64,000 nucleotides of DNA from Latrodectus hesperus (Eukaryota; Arthropoda; Arachnida; Araneae; Theridiidae), in contig CM075862.1 in assembly GCA_037975125.1 (NCBI GenBank), positions 57,955,279-58,019,278 of the forward strand, written 5' to 3'. The notes under the pieces are model-generated. The model ran no database searches, was not told the origin of the DNA, and was given only the letters and a program-made list of their open reading frames with translations. The translations under genes and the position numbers were made by a program. This document shows, in pieces, positions 22,000 through 40,560 of this stretch (positions are counted from its first letter, which is position 1; the number at the start of each line of letters is the position of its first letter).

Positions 22000-24704
22000 A
22001 TCAGAGGGAAAAAACCGGAAATTGAGGAAAAGAATACATACAAATCTACTTTTGTTTTCCTTCTTCTGATTGGCCTCTACAGTCTTTATTTTCCTTATCT
22101 TGCGATTTAAGTGATTCTTACAAGTTCATTTACTCCTACTCTACTGCATTTTATCATGTTTGTATGCACTCAATACAATGTAATTATGTAATAATTTCTA
22201 TCCCAAATATATACCTTTTGTGTATATGTACATAATAATCATTTACTTTACAGTGCATTGTGGATATCACTGTAATGAAATAATCTAAGAAATAAATAAA
22301 AAGTTTCCATTTGTAAAACCCTAAATATTTTTGAAAATTGTGAAATATTTAAATATCTTTTGCTAGTTAGTAACGTGCACTTAGCATAATTACAAACAAC
22401 AAATATATAAGCTGCTTACTGTATCAGAAGATAAATTTTTGAATATATTGAAATTTATAAAATTGATATTTTTAAAATATGTTTTAAATGTGCATTTTGT
22501 AAACAAACACCAAATTATATTAACTTTTAATTTGAATAAATCACATTTTTTAGTACTATTTGCTTATTTTTTTTGAATATTTAGGCTATGTTGATGAAGA
22601 AAGTATTAATGTCTTTTTTTACAAAATGCATGTACTAAAAAGAATTGCAGAGAGATCACAGTAACTGAAATAAAATAACATTTTCAGTATTTAGTATTAT
22701 GAATAAAATTTGATTGAAAAATAGAATTATTTTAATGAAAGTAGAAAATTAATTTAATAATTATCAGAGTTTACCTAAGTTTTCACCTTGCCAACCGCAT
22801 TAATGGATTAATCTCAGAAATTAACTTATAACAATATGATAATACAAAAACAGCAAATTAAGTTTGCCTTTTTTAATCTATATTAATCATTATGAATCAA
22901 ATGAAGGAATCAATTAAAAATTGAAATTAAAGAAAAGTGAATGCACACATAACTTTTTAAAATAAAGTATGCATCAAAATGATACAAGATAACGAAAACT
23001 GAATTAAACATATGAAAATTCATTTTACTTATAGGGAAAAAAGTTAGCGTTTTTTGGCAACACCGCAATCATTTTATATGCAAAAATAAAATACTTAGTA
23101 TTTTGTACTATATAAATGAAGAATAAAGGCTTGAATGACTCAAAATTCTTCAGAATGTTAGGCAAATTTCGTATAGATTCAAACTCATGTTTAATGAAAA
23201 CTACATTTATTTATTTTATTTCTGCAATTACATTATATTTCATTTAATTTAATTTTAAAAAATAATAAAAAATAAAAATAAAAAAACATGCGTCTATAGG
23301 AAATGTGAAAGTTTCTGTATCTTATAAAGCTTAAAACGCTGTCAGTTGTGCAAAAGTAAATGTCAAGATGAGCAAACTGGACAAATGAACTATATTAGTG
23401 AATGATTATTTTCTGTTAATCATTCATTAAGTTAGTTGATTTTACACATATTTTAGGAAACATATAAATGTATACTAATTAAATCTTTCCATATTATATT
23501 TGTAAGGAAACAAGACTTCATATATATTGTATTGTCATATACAAGACTTTAATATATATTGTATTAAAAGTATTTTTTGATATCGAGTCGTATCATCAAA
23601 TTTTTTCATGGAAAGTCATAAGAATGTACAATATGTATTATTACAAAATATCTATTGTGAAGGAATACTATCAACATAAAGTCTACAATTATGTCATATA
23701 TATTTAAGTTGTTAAGTTTAGTGTATATTATTGTTGCGTTTGTGAAAATTAAATATTTAATAACTAAGTGTTCTATAATAAGCGATATAAATGAGTTTAT
23801 TACTAATATCAGATTTTTTTTGTCTATTTTTAATTGTATGCTTTTATTATTTTGTCACTGCATTCAAATATAATTATCTTTAATTTAAATAAAGAGTATA
23901 AATTATAGAATTAATTTGAAAGAAATTTACTTTTAAAGCTTCAAACATACATATATATGTCATTATTTATAAATTGTCTTAAAATTATGTGTTATTAGGA
24001 AGATAATTAAAACAAGCAACAAAGAACAGCTTATTTCTGTATCTGCTTTCTATCAAAGATTAAATTCCAATCATGCAAAAAATGTTGCAAAATTTTCTCA
24101 GTTTGTTAAAAATATATTTCTTTCATTTTAATGTTTTCATTCTACTGAAGAGATAAGAGAGTGAGTCAGGTACCATTTTAGTATGATTATGAACCAGTCC
24201 TGTACCAGAGGATTCAAATTCTTATAAGACTATTAAGTTATCAAAGGTGGTCATTTATTGAAATATATATTGTGTTAAGTTATTAAGAGTAAATTAACTT
24301 GTGTATTTTCCCTGCGTTGTTCCACCTAATGAGCTTGTAAAGTAATACAACTATAAAAATAACAAAATTTTGAAAACAATAAATCAAATGAAGTCAATCA
24401 ATGTGGCAATCAGTAGAGATGCGATATAAAATAATTCCGTTGCTTGATAATAGACCCCATGAGGCAAAAATTAGAAAAAAATTAAACACTTTACAGTAGA
24501 TGGCGCTTTAACACTTTTGAAGATGGATACACAATCATTGTAAAACTTTCAAATGGAGAAGAAACTGCCCAGCATCAACTTTTGGTAGAAACATTGAAAT
24601 AATGAGCTTACTTATAAAATAAAATTATTTCTTACTATGAAAGAAGAAATAATGCAATGTAATATAAGAAAATGCGTTGTTCTTTCAAATCCCAGATGGT
24701 GTAG

Positions 24705-25541
24705 CTAAGCTATCTCAGTAAAACCAAAAATCATTAAAAAGTCCAAAAATAAAATAGGGTTCTCCAAAACCTTGTTCACAGTAAAACTCAGACAGTCAAG
24801 AATATGTCTTGGGGGAGGCCTGATCAGCCTTACACCAGTGACACCCCAGAAAGACTTTCTTGCACTTTTGAAAAGAAAAGGACCTTAGGTGTCCACTTAA
24901 AAAAACGTGAAAGAGCATTCTGCTGTATCCTAGGGATACTGAGCTGATGCTACCAACGAGTTTTTTTCCAAAGTACCAAGAGTGGGTTGGCGGATCTCTC
25001 CAAATTGCATTTAATTCCATCTTTTTAATAGTGGAGATTTTCAGAAATGTTAGAATAGCGTTGCCCTGCAAGGTGTCAGCAGTGGCAGACTTAGCCAAGC
25101 TATCTGCAATTCCGTTACCACTCAATCCAGCATGGAAAGGAACCCATTGAAAATGTACAGAGTGTTTAGTAGAAAGTCGTGTCACAAGATCTAAATATTC
25201 ATACTTTTATTATCCCCAATATTCGTCCAATGACACAGGTGCTGTATAGAGGCACGACTGTGCATTAGTATTCAGATGTCTCTGAAAACAAGTTAAGAGA
25301 TCGTGTCTATATAATTCAATCTCTCATATATAGCTATAAGTTCCGATCTAAAAACCAAACAAAAGTTAGCATTTCTGACTCTTATGTCAATTGTACCATC
25401 AGATGACTCAATATGCACACCGCTCTCAGAAGTACCACCTTCACCCTTGCTGCCATCAGCATAAATTTTTAATGTTAAATGAGGGATACTATAAACTGTC
25501 TCAAGAGCCATCTGTCTAATAAAATCTTGTATATTAGACAC
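24705..25541 (-). pseudogene. LINE RNase H domain and C-terminal tail, inactivated
   Basis: The type I RNase H start IYADGSKGEGGTSESGVHI carries the first catalytic Asp (about 25460), and FRSELIAIYE carries the catalytic Glu. After a frame break between 25293 and 25185 the end block WVPFHAGLSGNGIADSLAK carries the His and final Asp. The tail contains a GCHWCKAD zinc-knuckle-like pair, a premature TGA at 24796-24798, and the probable original stop at 24705-24707. Confidence 0.87.
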
Positions 25542-25791
25542 TTTTTCACTCTAGTCATAAGCTCTGAATGAAAATGAATTCCATTTGAGTCCAAATGAAA
25601 ATAGGAGAAAGACCTGAAGAATTGAGATTCCACTTCAAAAGAAAACAAGCCCATATCATTGGCCATGGGAAAAGGACTATGTTTCTTTTAGCGCTTGTTA
25701 TTACTCCAAGAATGGAGGTCGGTAGAAGTTCTGTGTTGATAGTTATAACTAAATAGCTTATTGTAGTATTTAACCAGAGAGTAATCTCTTC

Positions 25792-26088
25792 TCAAAGAGT
25801 GGAGTGATAAGTCATTCCGTACAATACAATACTGTTAGGACAACTATTACGAAGACCAGTGATTATTCTTGTGGCGCTCAATTGTACTCGTTCTAGTTTG
25901 TTTAAATTAGCCTCATATGCACAAAGATATATCGGAAATTCGTATTCAAAAATAAACATGATCAGTGAGGTGTTTGTTGTTTTTAGAGTACTAGCGTCTG
26001 CACCCCAGTCACGTACAGAAATATATTTAAAAATATTAAGTATTTTTCTACATTTATCTACCTGGGCTTCTATATGTCTGTTACTCAA
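25792..26088 (-). pseudogene. LINE RT-RNase H connection segment
   Basis: This open piece between RT and RNase H reads NKLERVQLSATRIITGLRNSCP, the 'LERVQ..A.RIITG' signature that follows the thumb in I/Jockey/R1 group polyproteins. It belongs to the same broken ORF2. Confidence 0.8.
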
Positions 26089-26217
26089 TATTTCCTGGTC
26101 TAGAATACACTCCAGGTACTCGGTATTTCATGTATAGCATAATTGATTGTCATTCATAAAAAAGTTAGTTGGTAATTATAGAGATGCCTATTAATGGTAA
26201 AAAGTAACCGTTGACTT

Positions 26218-27250
26218 TTACCAATTGAAAATCAGTTTATGTGATTGAGCAAATGTACATATCTCAATAAGAGCAGTGTTGAGATTAGTCAAAATTTTTC
26301 TTATGCCAGAATGAGAAGACCAAAGGACAACATCTTTGGCAAATAATCCTACATTACAGTCTTTATTGAATACCTCTTCAAGCCGAGTAACATATAATGA
26401 GAACAGTATCGGCCTTAGAACCGATCCCTGTGTTAGGCCATGCGAATTAGACATAGTATTTTTATATTTCACTAGTATAGATCTATTTTATAAAAAGTCT
26501 GAGATCCAAGGCAGAAGTCTGCCCCGAATTCTATAAACGTCATAAAGTTTAGCGACTTATTTTTGTCCCCAGACTCTATCAAAAGCCCTGGACATGTCCA
26601 AAAGGACAACAGTAGTATGAGTTGTAGGCTTAAGGTTATGGAAATCCCTGATATTCTGGCAGAAAAATAATATATGAACAATGGTGCTGTGACCTCGTCT
26701 AAATGCATATTGCTCTCTAGGGAGCAGACCATTTGTGGACAAATAAAAATTTAATCTGGTCAAAATAAATCTCTCCAAGAGCTTACAACAAAAGTAAGTC
26801 AAATAGATAGCATCCTTTCCAGGTTTTTCAACTGGGATGATAATGGTACTTTTCCACTCCCAGGGCAGACGACCCATTCTCCGTAAAAGATTAAAGAGCT
26901 CCAATAATCTCTGTTTTCCTGTATCACCTAAATGTTGAAGCATGTGACCATGTATATTATCAGGACCAGGAGTTTTTCTACAGTACATAGTTTCCAGAGT
27001 GAGACTTAGCTTTAGCATTGAGAAATTATCATAGAAAACGAAATCTCGCGAAGAGGAGGTGCGGTATTTATGGATAATTTTCCTGGCAGTTTTTTTATCG
27101 ATTTAACATTCTCGTCAAAGGACAAGGTACTTATACTTTTATAGAATTTACTCTTATATCAGTAGCTGATTTATTACCCTGTGGAACTTGGCCGTTGCTG
27201 TCTAGGACAATTTTACTGTTATTCACCTGAGGCTGGAGAAATTGCATTAA
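26218..27250 (-). pseudogene. LINE reverse transcriptase domain, inactivated
   Basis: Decoded blocks are the RKTPGPDNIHGHML entry motif, VEKPGKDA, LTNxxx-type thumb residues, PREQYAFRRGHST, and catalytic block A as VVLLDMSRAFDRVW (Asp retained). After a frame break near 26557 comes the GLTQGSVLRPILFSLYV block, then the catalytic FADD motif mutated to FAKD, with the Lys codon on the complement of 26335-26337. Loss of one of the paired Asp residues plus frame breaks near 26470 and 27020 shows it is dead. The domain acts in target-primed reverse transcription of LINE RNA. Confidence 0.88.
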
Positions 27251-27299
27251 GACGGCTCGAGATATATTAAATCACATTGGTCGAAATGATAAAATTTAT

Positions 27300-32587
<5,288 letters not shown>

Positions 32588-33854
32588 TTGGGTTGCGGCA
32601 AGAAAGTAATTTCAGCTTGCACCAAAAGATAGCGTTATGTTTGTTTTCTTATTCTTGTCAATGTTAGAATTTTTTCTTTGGAGGTTTGTTAGTCGATACC
32701 TCTAGATTTTCTATAGAAATATATTCCGAGTAATTTAAATTAAAACTGTCAGCTTACGTTCAGTTTTATGCAAAATTAGTGCAAAAGTAAGCACTTTTGA
32801 CGTCTTTTACGTTTGTTTATTTTTATAAAGGGAAGAAAACAGCGCTGAGGCTCATTAATAGATATGTGAAGTTTAGGATGTTCCGTGTTCAAGACAACGC
32901 ACGTGACTTAATTCGTTAAAAAAATTCATTCTGGAGATTTCTCACTGAAAGATGACTAGTGAATAACCGAATTTCGTTGAACTTCTAGAGTTGATGATAA
33001 GAAAAAATAGAAGCTATAATTGAATCGAATCGTCATATAATTGTATGAGTGTTTGAAGAACAGTTGAATGAACAACAATTGAAATACCGATTTGGCATCT
33101 CGGACTAGTTAAGAAGCTCAATATTTAGGTTGCATACGAATTAAAAATAATTCCCCTGACACAACGAAGCAATATTTGTGATACACATTTAGAACGTAAT
33201 GAAATCCAATATTTTTTTAATGAACTATCACTGGTGATGAAAAATGGATAGTCTACAATAACGCTATAAAAAAAGATCTTGATTCAGGCATGATAAACCA
33301 GAACAAGCTATATCAAAAGATGAGGTGAATAAAAAATCTTGCTGCCAATTTGATAGGATTACAAAAGTGTTATATATTTTGAATTACTTTTAAGCAACCA
33401 AACCATCAACTCAGATGTTTACTGGAAATAAATTGCTATCATTGAGAAAGTTATGAAAGAAAAAAGACAGAATAGGCAAATCACCAAGCAATCGTGTTCC
33501 ATAAAGACAAATCGAGGCCTTATTTATCTATAGCAACATGTACGAAATTATTGGACCTTGGTTAGGAAATGATTTTCCCAACCCCCTAGAGCACCACCTT
33601 TTCTCACCGGTTAATCATTTTTTTTCAACTTATAAAACTTATTAAGTGGTAAAAATTTCAGTAATAACGATGGCCTCAATATGCACGTCAATGAGTATTT
33701 TGCTCTTAAATACCAGAAATTCTATTAACACGAAATCATGAAACCACCAGAATGGAAGATTTTTCACTGATTAAAGTTTAATTTTTGTATTGAAAAAATT
33801 TGAAATGTATTTATTACTTAATATCCTAAATTAATTTCTTTCTTGACCACCTAG
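32588..33854 (+). mobile_element. Dead mariner (Tc1/mariner superfamily, DD34D-type)
   Basis: The left end TTGGGTTGCGGCAAGAAAG matches the mariner terminus pattern (TTAGGTTGG.GCAAAAGTAAT). The right end read inward, CTAGGTGGTCAAGAAAG, is its imperfect inverted copy. TA is present just outside the right end (33855-33856), but the left TA is lost or mutated. The total of about 1.27 kb is the standard mariner size. The transposase between them is heavily decayed. Confidence 0.85.
32775..33780 (+). pseudogene. Mariner transposase pseudogene
   Basis: Readable blocks in shifting frames are HSGDFSLKDD (linker after the N-terminal HTH, about 32927-32955) and the TGDEKWIVYNN catalytic block with the first Asp (33230-33262). 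Then comes the KPEQAISKDEV segment, the TINSDVY-like 'QTINSD' region (about 33400-33420) and remnants of HPPYSPDLAPSDYHLF as NPLEHHLFSPVNHFF (about 33580-33630). More than ten stops or frameshifts interrupt it, making it the most decayed element in the window. Confidence 0.82.
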
Positions 33855-36042
33855 TATAATTATACTTACTTCACTGCATAAATATTAACTAGAATATTGG
33901 GATCTGGAAAGTTGTTTATAAACTCCGTATTCTATATAATTCCTAAATTTAACATTCAATCAACTAAACGTTATTTTGAAGAAATTCAGAATTGTTTTCT
34001 AAAGATTACTCTGTAAAGACATAACTTTTGCTTTGGAAAATTTTATCTGTAATTTTTTTTTCAAATTAATATGCGTTGCTGTAAATTATTTGCATGTACA
34101 TGTAAAATGATTTACTTATTTTGAAGAAAGTTAAAACCTTGTACTTGTGATTTATAATTTATTAAAAATTAACCAATATGGATTTAGTATCTGTTACAAC
34201 ATATTTAAATATCTTTTGTAAAATGTTAAATCCTAACTTTTTCAGATTATTGTTAAATATCTTTCAGTAAAAATCTATGCAATTGGTAGGTGTACAATAA
34301 ATTAGCTTACATCTAAGTATCATGTTTATATTTCAAAATTAAGCAACAGAATGTACCTGGACAGATCACTTTTTAGTGATGGGTGTTAATAATTTAGTAT
34401 TGTGACTTTATTTTTAATTATTTAGATCACATTCAAAATTTCTCACATTCACAAGTTTTATATTCAGGGTGTTTATATCGTGATTCTGAAATATTGTCAT
34501 GAGAAAAGAACTTTAAATGACTCTTCCATTTTTTGGTGAGTTTTAATAATTTTGAAAACATAGCATCGTACTATATCAAATGAATGAGCTATAACAGAGT
34601 AGAAATGATTGAACAAGTTTAAGATTCAAATAATTTTTTTCAACTATTATGTTCGAAATGAAACAATTTGACTTCTGAAACAGTACACAATGCTAAATAA
34701 CTACACAAAGGCAAATATAAGAAAAAAAACAAGCAGCTAAACAGGTTATAGGCTAATTACAATCAAATATAGCTCATTTACAATTCCTTGAAATCTGAGT
34801 GGGAAAATTAAAAATGAAACTACAAAAAGGAAAAGAAAGCCAACTCTACTTCTCTTTATATTTTTAAATCAATTGATAAAAATTTGTAAATAAGAGTAAG
34901 AAAAAATGATCCACAGGAATAATGTATTTTAAGTAAAACTGATCTGTTTTTAAGATAATAATATTATTATAGTTCTATAATATTACATATACATAAAATA
35001 AAATACGTGCGTAGGTGTAAAATAAAAATAATAATAAAACGTTTCAGTTAATTACTTTTATATATATTTTTTTCATTTAATCGTGTGTGAAGACCATACA
35101 CATGATGTCTTTGGCATTAATGGTACTTTCTTTATGAAAATTTTAATGAAGGTATTGTTGAATGTCTTTTCACTAATTTAAATTTTTTGTGCTTCTGGCG
35201 ATTTTTTTTCTAATTTTAAGTCTTTCATACGGAACAATCAATGAAAAACTAAAATCTTTATTATTTTACACATATTTCACCTCAAAATAATTTATAATAA
35301 GGATATAGATTTTTTAATATTTTACAACTTCTAAATTAGACATGAAATTTATAATAAGTTATAAATATTTAAATAACAGTGAATAAACTTTATATAACTT
35401 AATATCAAATATCTACAATAATTTTGTTTAGTATTTTTGCATATGTTTATTCTATTAAATATTTATTTATTAATAATTTTTAAATGTAAAAATTTATTGT
35501 ATTACTTTATTAATACTTACATAAACAAATTTTTATTATAATGAGCTCACTCTTTTTTAAAATTTACAATATGAAAATTTTTATTCAATATAAATCTCAT
35601 AAATTAATTATGTCATCTGATATTGGTGCTTCTTCCCATCTCTGAGAATTATATAAAATGGCTCAATAGATTTTCCTTTTTATTGTGATTAATTCTTTGC
35701 AAATGTTTTACGCCTCCAATTTACGTCATAAGTGTCTCGTTCCAAAGCCATTTTAGGTTTTCCGTGCTCTTATCAATTTGCGCACGAAAAAAACGGGAGT
35801 AGCCATTCAAAAATTTTGTAATTTTGTCATGGTAACCATAAATATGAGTGATTAATTGTTTTAAAAACAATCGCAATCAAATAGGAACCCATACAATCAG
35901 ATAACAATACCTAAACTTCTCTTTCAATTGGTTGAATAGTTCGATCATTAGGGAATCATATATAAAGGAAGTTTATTTTAGACCACCAAGTATGTTAAGA
36001 AACTTAAAGACATATTGTAGTTTGAAAAAAGAAAAGATTTTT

Positions 36043-36160
<118 letters not shown>

Positions 36161-37051
36161 TAATGATTAGTGAGAAATAAATGGAGATATTCTTTAAATT
36201 ATAATAATTAGAAACATACTTGTTTAAAACAATGTTTAAAACGTTATTAATGCAGACATAAAAATATATAACTTTGAGTCTTGTGCTTCTTTTAAATATA
36301 AGCGTGATATTTTCTTTTGTCTACAACTTGAATTTGGTTAACATAGTACTGATCATTACATTTTATTTAATAAAGCATTGAAAACTTGATTAACCTCTAT
36401 TTTATATCAACAGAATTTCAAATTATGTATCATGTATGTTTACACATGTAATTTCAATAAAGAAAGTCAAAACACTCTACAAATCTGGATGCATGCAAAG
36501 AAAAATGAATTAACCTGAAAGTATATTTTATTTACTTTGATATAGAGAATTTTGCTGCCTCGTACACAGAAAAAAATAGACCTTCATGATAAATAAAACA
36601 GAAACACTCAAAGTAGATAAAATCTATTTAAAAATACACACATATATTTTTTACAGTCTTATATATATACACTTGTTTTAATATCTAAACTTTTGTTTGT
36701 ATGTATACTCTATATGTATTCTAGTATTTATAAGCTGACGGTGACTAAAGAAATACATATTTAAATATAAGCCGATAATGAGACTTACTTTTTGTTGCTG
36801 CGTAATTTATTAGATTGCAGAAATAAAAATATATTTATAGATAAAAACTTTTTGCACTTTATTTTGTTTTATGCAAAAATGTCTTAATCGTGAATATAGA
36901 TTAATCTATCAGTAACTTAAATATATAATCTGTTGCTCTGAAAACTACATAGACATTCCTATTTATAATTAACTAATAAATTGTTTATTAGTTATGAGAA
37001 ATAAAACAAAATGATAAACAAGAAAATAACAATATAAACAACAATAATATA

Positions 37052-37089
37052 CAAGAAAATGTGAAATTTAAAATTTTCACATTTTCTTG
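37052..37089. repeat. Perfect 15-bp stem-loop
   Basis: CAAGAAAATGTGAAA (37052-37066) is the exact reverse complement of 37075-37089, with an 8-base loop TTTAAAAT. No flanking target duplication is apparent. Confidence 0.85.
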
Positions 37090-37755
37090 CAGTTTATTTT
37101 TTAAAGATCAATAGATTGTAAGAGTTTGTACATTTTTTAATTAATTTTCATCATTAATTAAAATATTTTTAATGCGTCAATAAATTAGAACAATGTTATT
37201 AAATAAATATTGTTCAAAATAGTATATGCCAGGTCAAAAAATAATGTTTGAAATATTTAACTTATTTGTCTTAAGCCCCTATTTCATTCTTAAGAACTAT
37301 TTCAATATAATACTAACCTAGTAGTTTAAATAAAATAGTAAGCTGGTAATATTAAATATAATATTAACATAGCAATTAATCTTCTTCTTTTCGTTGCATG
37401 GTGTTTATGAAAAACATTCTTCATGATTCAAATTAAGAGGAATTTACACCTATTAATGTCACAAAATTAAATATTGCTGCCACATAATGAGTTACTTAAT
37501 TATGTATAATATTTACCGTTATTAAAAAATGAATATTTTTTAAACTAAATTGAGACATTTTTTAAACATTTGAAATGTAAGTTATGTGATTTTGTTTTTA
37601 TTTTTATAGATAAAATTATTAGTGTTTTTAAATGATGAATTTTGTTTCTTATGTGTAAATAATTTTTATAGGAAACTGTAAATTACTCATTTTTTACAAA
37701 TATATAGTTAGCTAATATATAATAAATAATATTAGAAAATTATTTGTAAAATTGC

Positions 37756-38254
<499 letters not shown>

Positions 38255-38859
38255 AATTAATAAGAAAATTAAAATTAAATAGTTTTCCTTTTTAGAAAAT
38301 TGAAGATATTATGAAATACTAAAGCATATCTAAGAAAACTGTTGTTTAAAATGTTGTATAAAAGTATTTGTTTAACTCCAATAAAAACAATAACTCTTGA
38401 AAAAAATGTTTATATACTAAAAATATTTAAATAACTGATTTGAAAAAAAATTATATAATTAATTTTAAAAGCTATACATATTGAAGAACATTTTATTGCA
38501 GCAGCAACGCAATAAAAATTTTAATAATAAATGTTTGTTCTACTGCCAACCGGAACCTAACACCACATGAAGACATGCGAACAAGTAATGTAAGAATTGT
38601 TTACATATTATTGTATCCCATAAATTGGTAAAAAATTACTTAAGTGTTTAGGATGCTAACTAATTTTTACAATGTACCACATAATTGCAAATCCCTCATC
38701 ATTTCTTTATCAATAGCTGATTTCTGCCATATCTATTCAAAGATGTATAAAAAATGTAATCACATGTGGTTCAATTAATCCAAATCTCTAGGATACATTT
38801 TATTCCTAATATATATGATATCTTGTCATATAAAACTCTGATTAAATTGTGTCAGTATG

Positions 38860-40560
38860 CCCATGATAAGCATCACTATGAATCAGTGAAAACCCTATCC
38901 AAGTCATAGATTAAGGTCTAAAATTGCATACACGTTAAATGAGGACCATCACTTTTGAAATCCTAAAGTGCTTAACATTTAAAATTTGAAATAAAGCGTT
39001 TAAGATATCATAATTCTCGAACAGATTATTTTCCTCCATCTCCATACATTTTTATCACCACTTTCCTGACAATATCGACACTCAAATAATTTTATTTTAA
39101 TCATTTTATCAAAGCATTCCATTGAAAAATTAAAAAATGTCTTTCTGAAGAATGTGTCATTTTTCTTGAAGATAATATAAATTTATGGAGAAAGAAATTA
39201 TTGGTAAAATTCTAATATACGGAATACGTTTGGCGCAATTTTCAAAACTGCCACCAATGTTGAAATTCTTGCGATATATAGCCTTCAGCATATGTTAGCA
39301 TTTCATAATTTAAAAAAGTGTGAATCTCAGAATTGTAATACACAAACAAATAATTCGAATCTTAATGTCTCCAAATCCATCGAATTACGGATACTAGGAT
39401 TAAGCCAAATTATTAAATATTGTTGATTTCTGGATTTAAGTCAATGAGTTCATTTAATAGATAATGAGCCTCACTATTTCCATATGTCTAATTTAGAATT
39501 AGGCTCAACTAATTAGGTGAAAGCAGTTGGGTGTGAATCTTCGTGATTTACAATCACAGACCAAGCAGATGCAAATTCTTGACCTGCTAATTCCAAATGT
39601 TTAATTTACTTGGTGGAATTCTAAAGTACAATTTTTTTAACATATTCCAGTCACCATTAATGTACACAATGTATCTTAGGTCAAGCAGTGATTTAGAATT
39701 AATATCTTCCCTTAATATCATCATATAACTAACCAGGTTACAATGGCACTGTAAGCTGAATATTGTTATTAAATTGTAAATAGTTATATCAGGTGTGCAT
39801 CCTTCTAAATATCCAGATAAAGAGCAAAATTATTCTTAATAACAATCAACAATACATTTTTCAGATATTCATCAACTATTGCTTGAGGCCTGAAATTTTA
39901 AGACTGTCTAAATAAAGCAAAATTGATGAGCCTATGCCCAATAATGAGTTTTAAATCCACGAAATCACTCCACATATATGCGATCCATATTGGTCCTAAT
40001 ATTGATCCTAATTTCACCATCTGCATAATGGATTTAGAATCTTAATACATTCTTAATGTCACTGTCAATATTACTAAAACAATCATTTTTATATGGGATA
40101 TAATATTTCATGCCCTCACACAAATGATAATGTCTGCATGTTTTTTAAATAGAAAGTTGTTTGAGACCATTAACTCCTGGCTTTCTGTATGATACTATTT
40201 TCTTTTTGTAATAACCTATTCAATAGAGGGTCAGGTTTCATTGCCGATAAAATGCACTGAGAGTCATGAAGATTAATGAATATTATTTCGAAAATGTTGA
40301 GGTTATCAATGACCAATGACTTTAAATCCATTTTTAGTTTTAACTCATATAAGTTAAGCACTTTCAGTTAATGGAAGGGTCTACCTGAATTAAGGAAAAG
40401 GCAAAGGAAGTACTATTATAGACAATGATAAATTAGGTGAAATGTAGGCTTGCCCCACAATCAAATGAACTTTCAGATTATTTGTGCAAATATATCTATC
40501 AATATTCATTATAAAGATAAGGGGTGGAGAATAAAAAGATTGAAAATAGGGGGACTAAAA
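38860..40560. other. Unidentified, less AT-rich decayed segment
   Basis: This 1.7-kb stretch is visibly less AT-rich than its flanks and contains several conceptual peptide fragments on the minus strand. Examples are AGQEFASAWSVIVNHEDSHP near 39510-39590 and NIFEIIFINLHDSQCI near 40240-40290. The phrase GATTTAGAAT also recurs. I recognise no family. A very old element or decayed pseudogene is plausible, but coding nature is not established. Confidence 0.35.

Larger units (their letters stand above)
19332..24459. other. AT-rich sequence without recognisable genes
   Basis: About 5 kb of non-coding DNA. It contains a bulged hairpin (19565-19605), a (TA)n tract (20014-20087), a small (CA)n run near 20819-20833, a 9-bp stem-loop at 21973-21999 and an imperfect duplication ACAAGACTT...TATATTGTATT at about 23510-23565. 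No coding homology is seen. Confidence 0.6.
24460..27260 (-). mobile_element. 5'-truncated LINE (I/Jockey/R1-type) with RT and RNase H
   Basis: Minus-strand non-LTR retrotransposon. In coding order there is a pre-RT linker (about 27250-27020), RT (27018 to about 26218), a thumb/connection region (26088-25792), RNase H (25541 to about 25100) and a C-terminal tail to a stop at 24705, then a 3' UTR to about 24460. The endonuclease and ORF1 are absent, the common outcome of incomplete reverse transcription. RNase H places it with I-like rather than classic Jockey or CR1 lineages. The ends are approximate; I found no confident target duplication or tail. Confidence 0.85.

Noticed and set aside
24947..26536. 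Plus-strand open frames within the LINE
   Set aside because: They are antisense to RT and RNase H segments with clear catalytic motifs on the minus strand.
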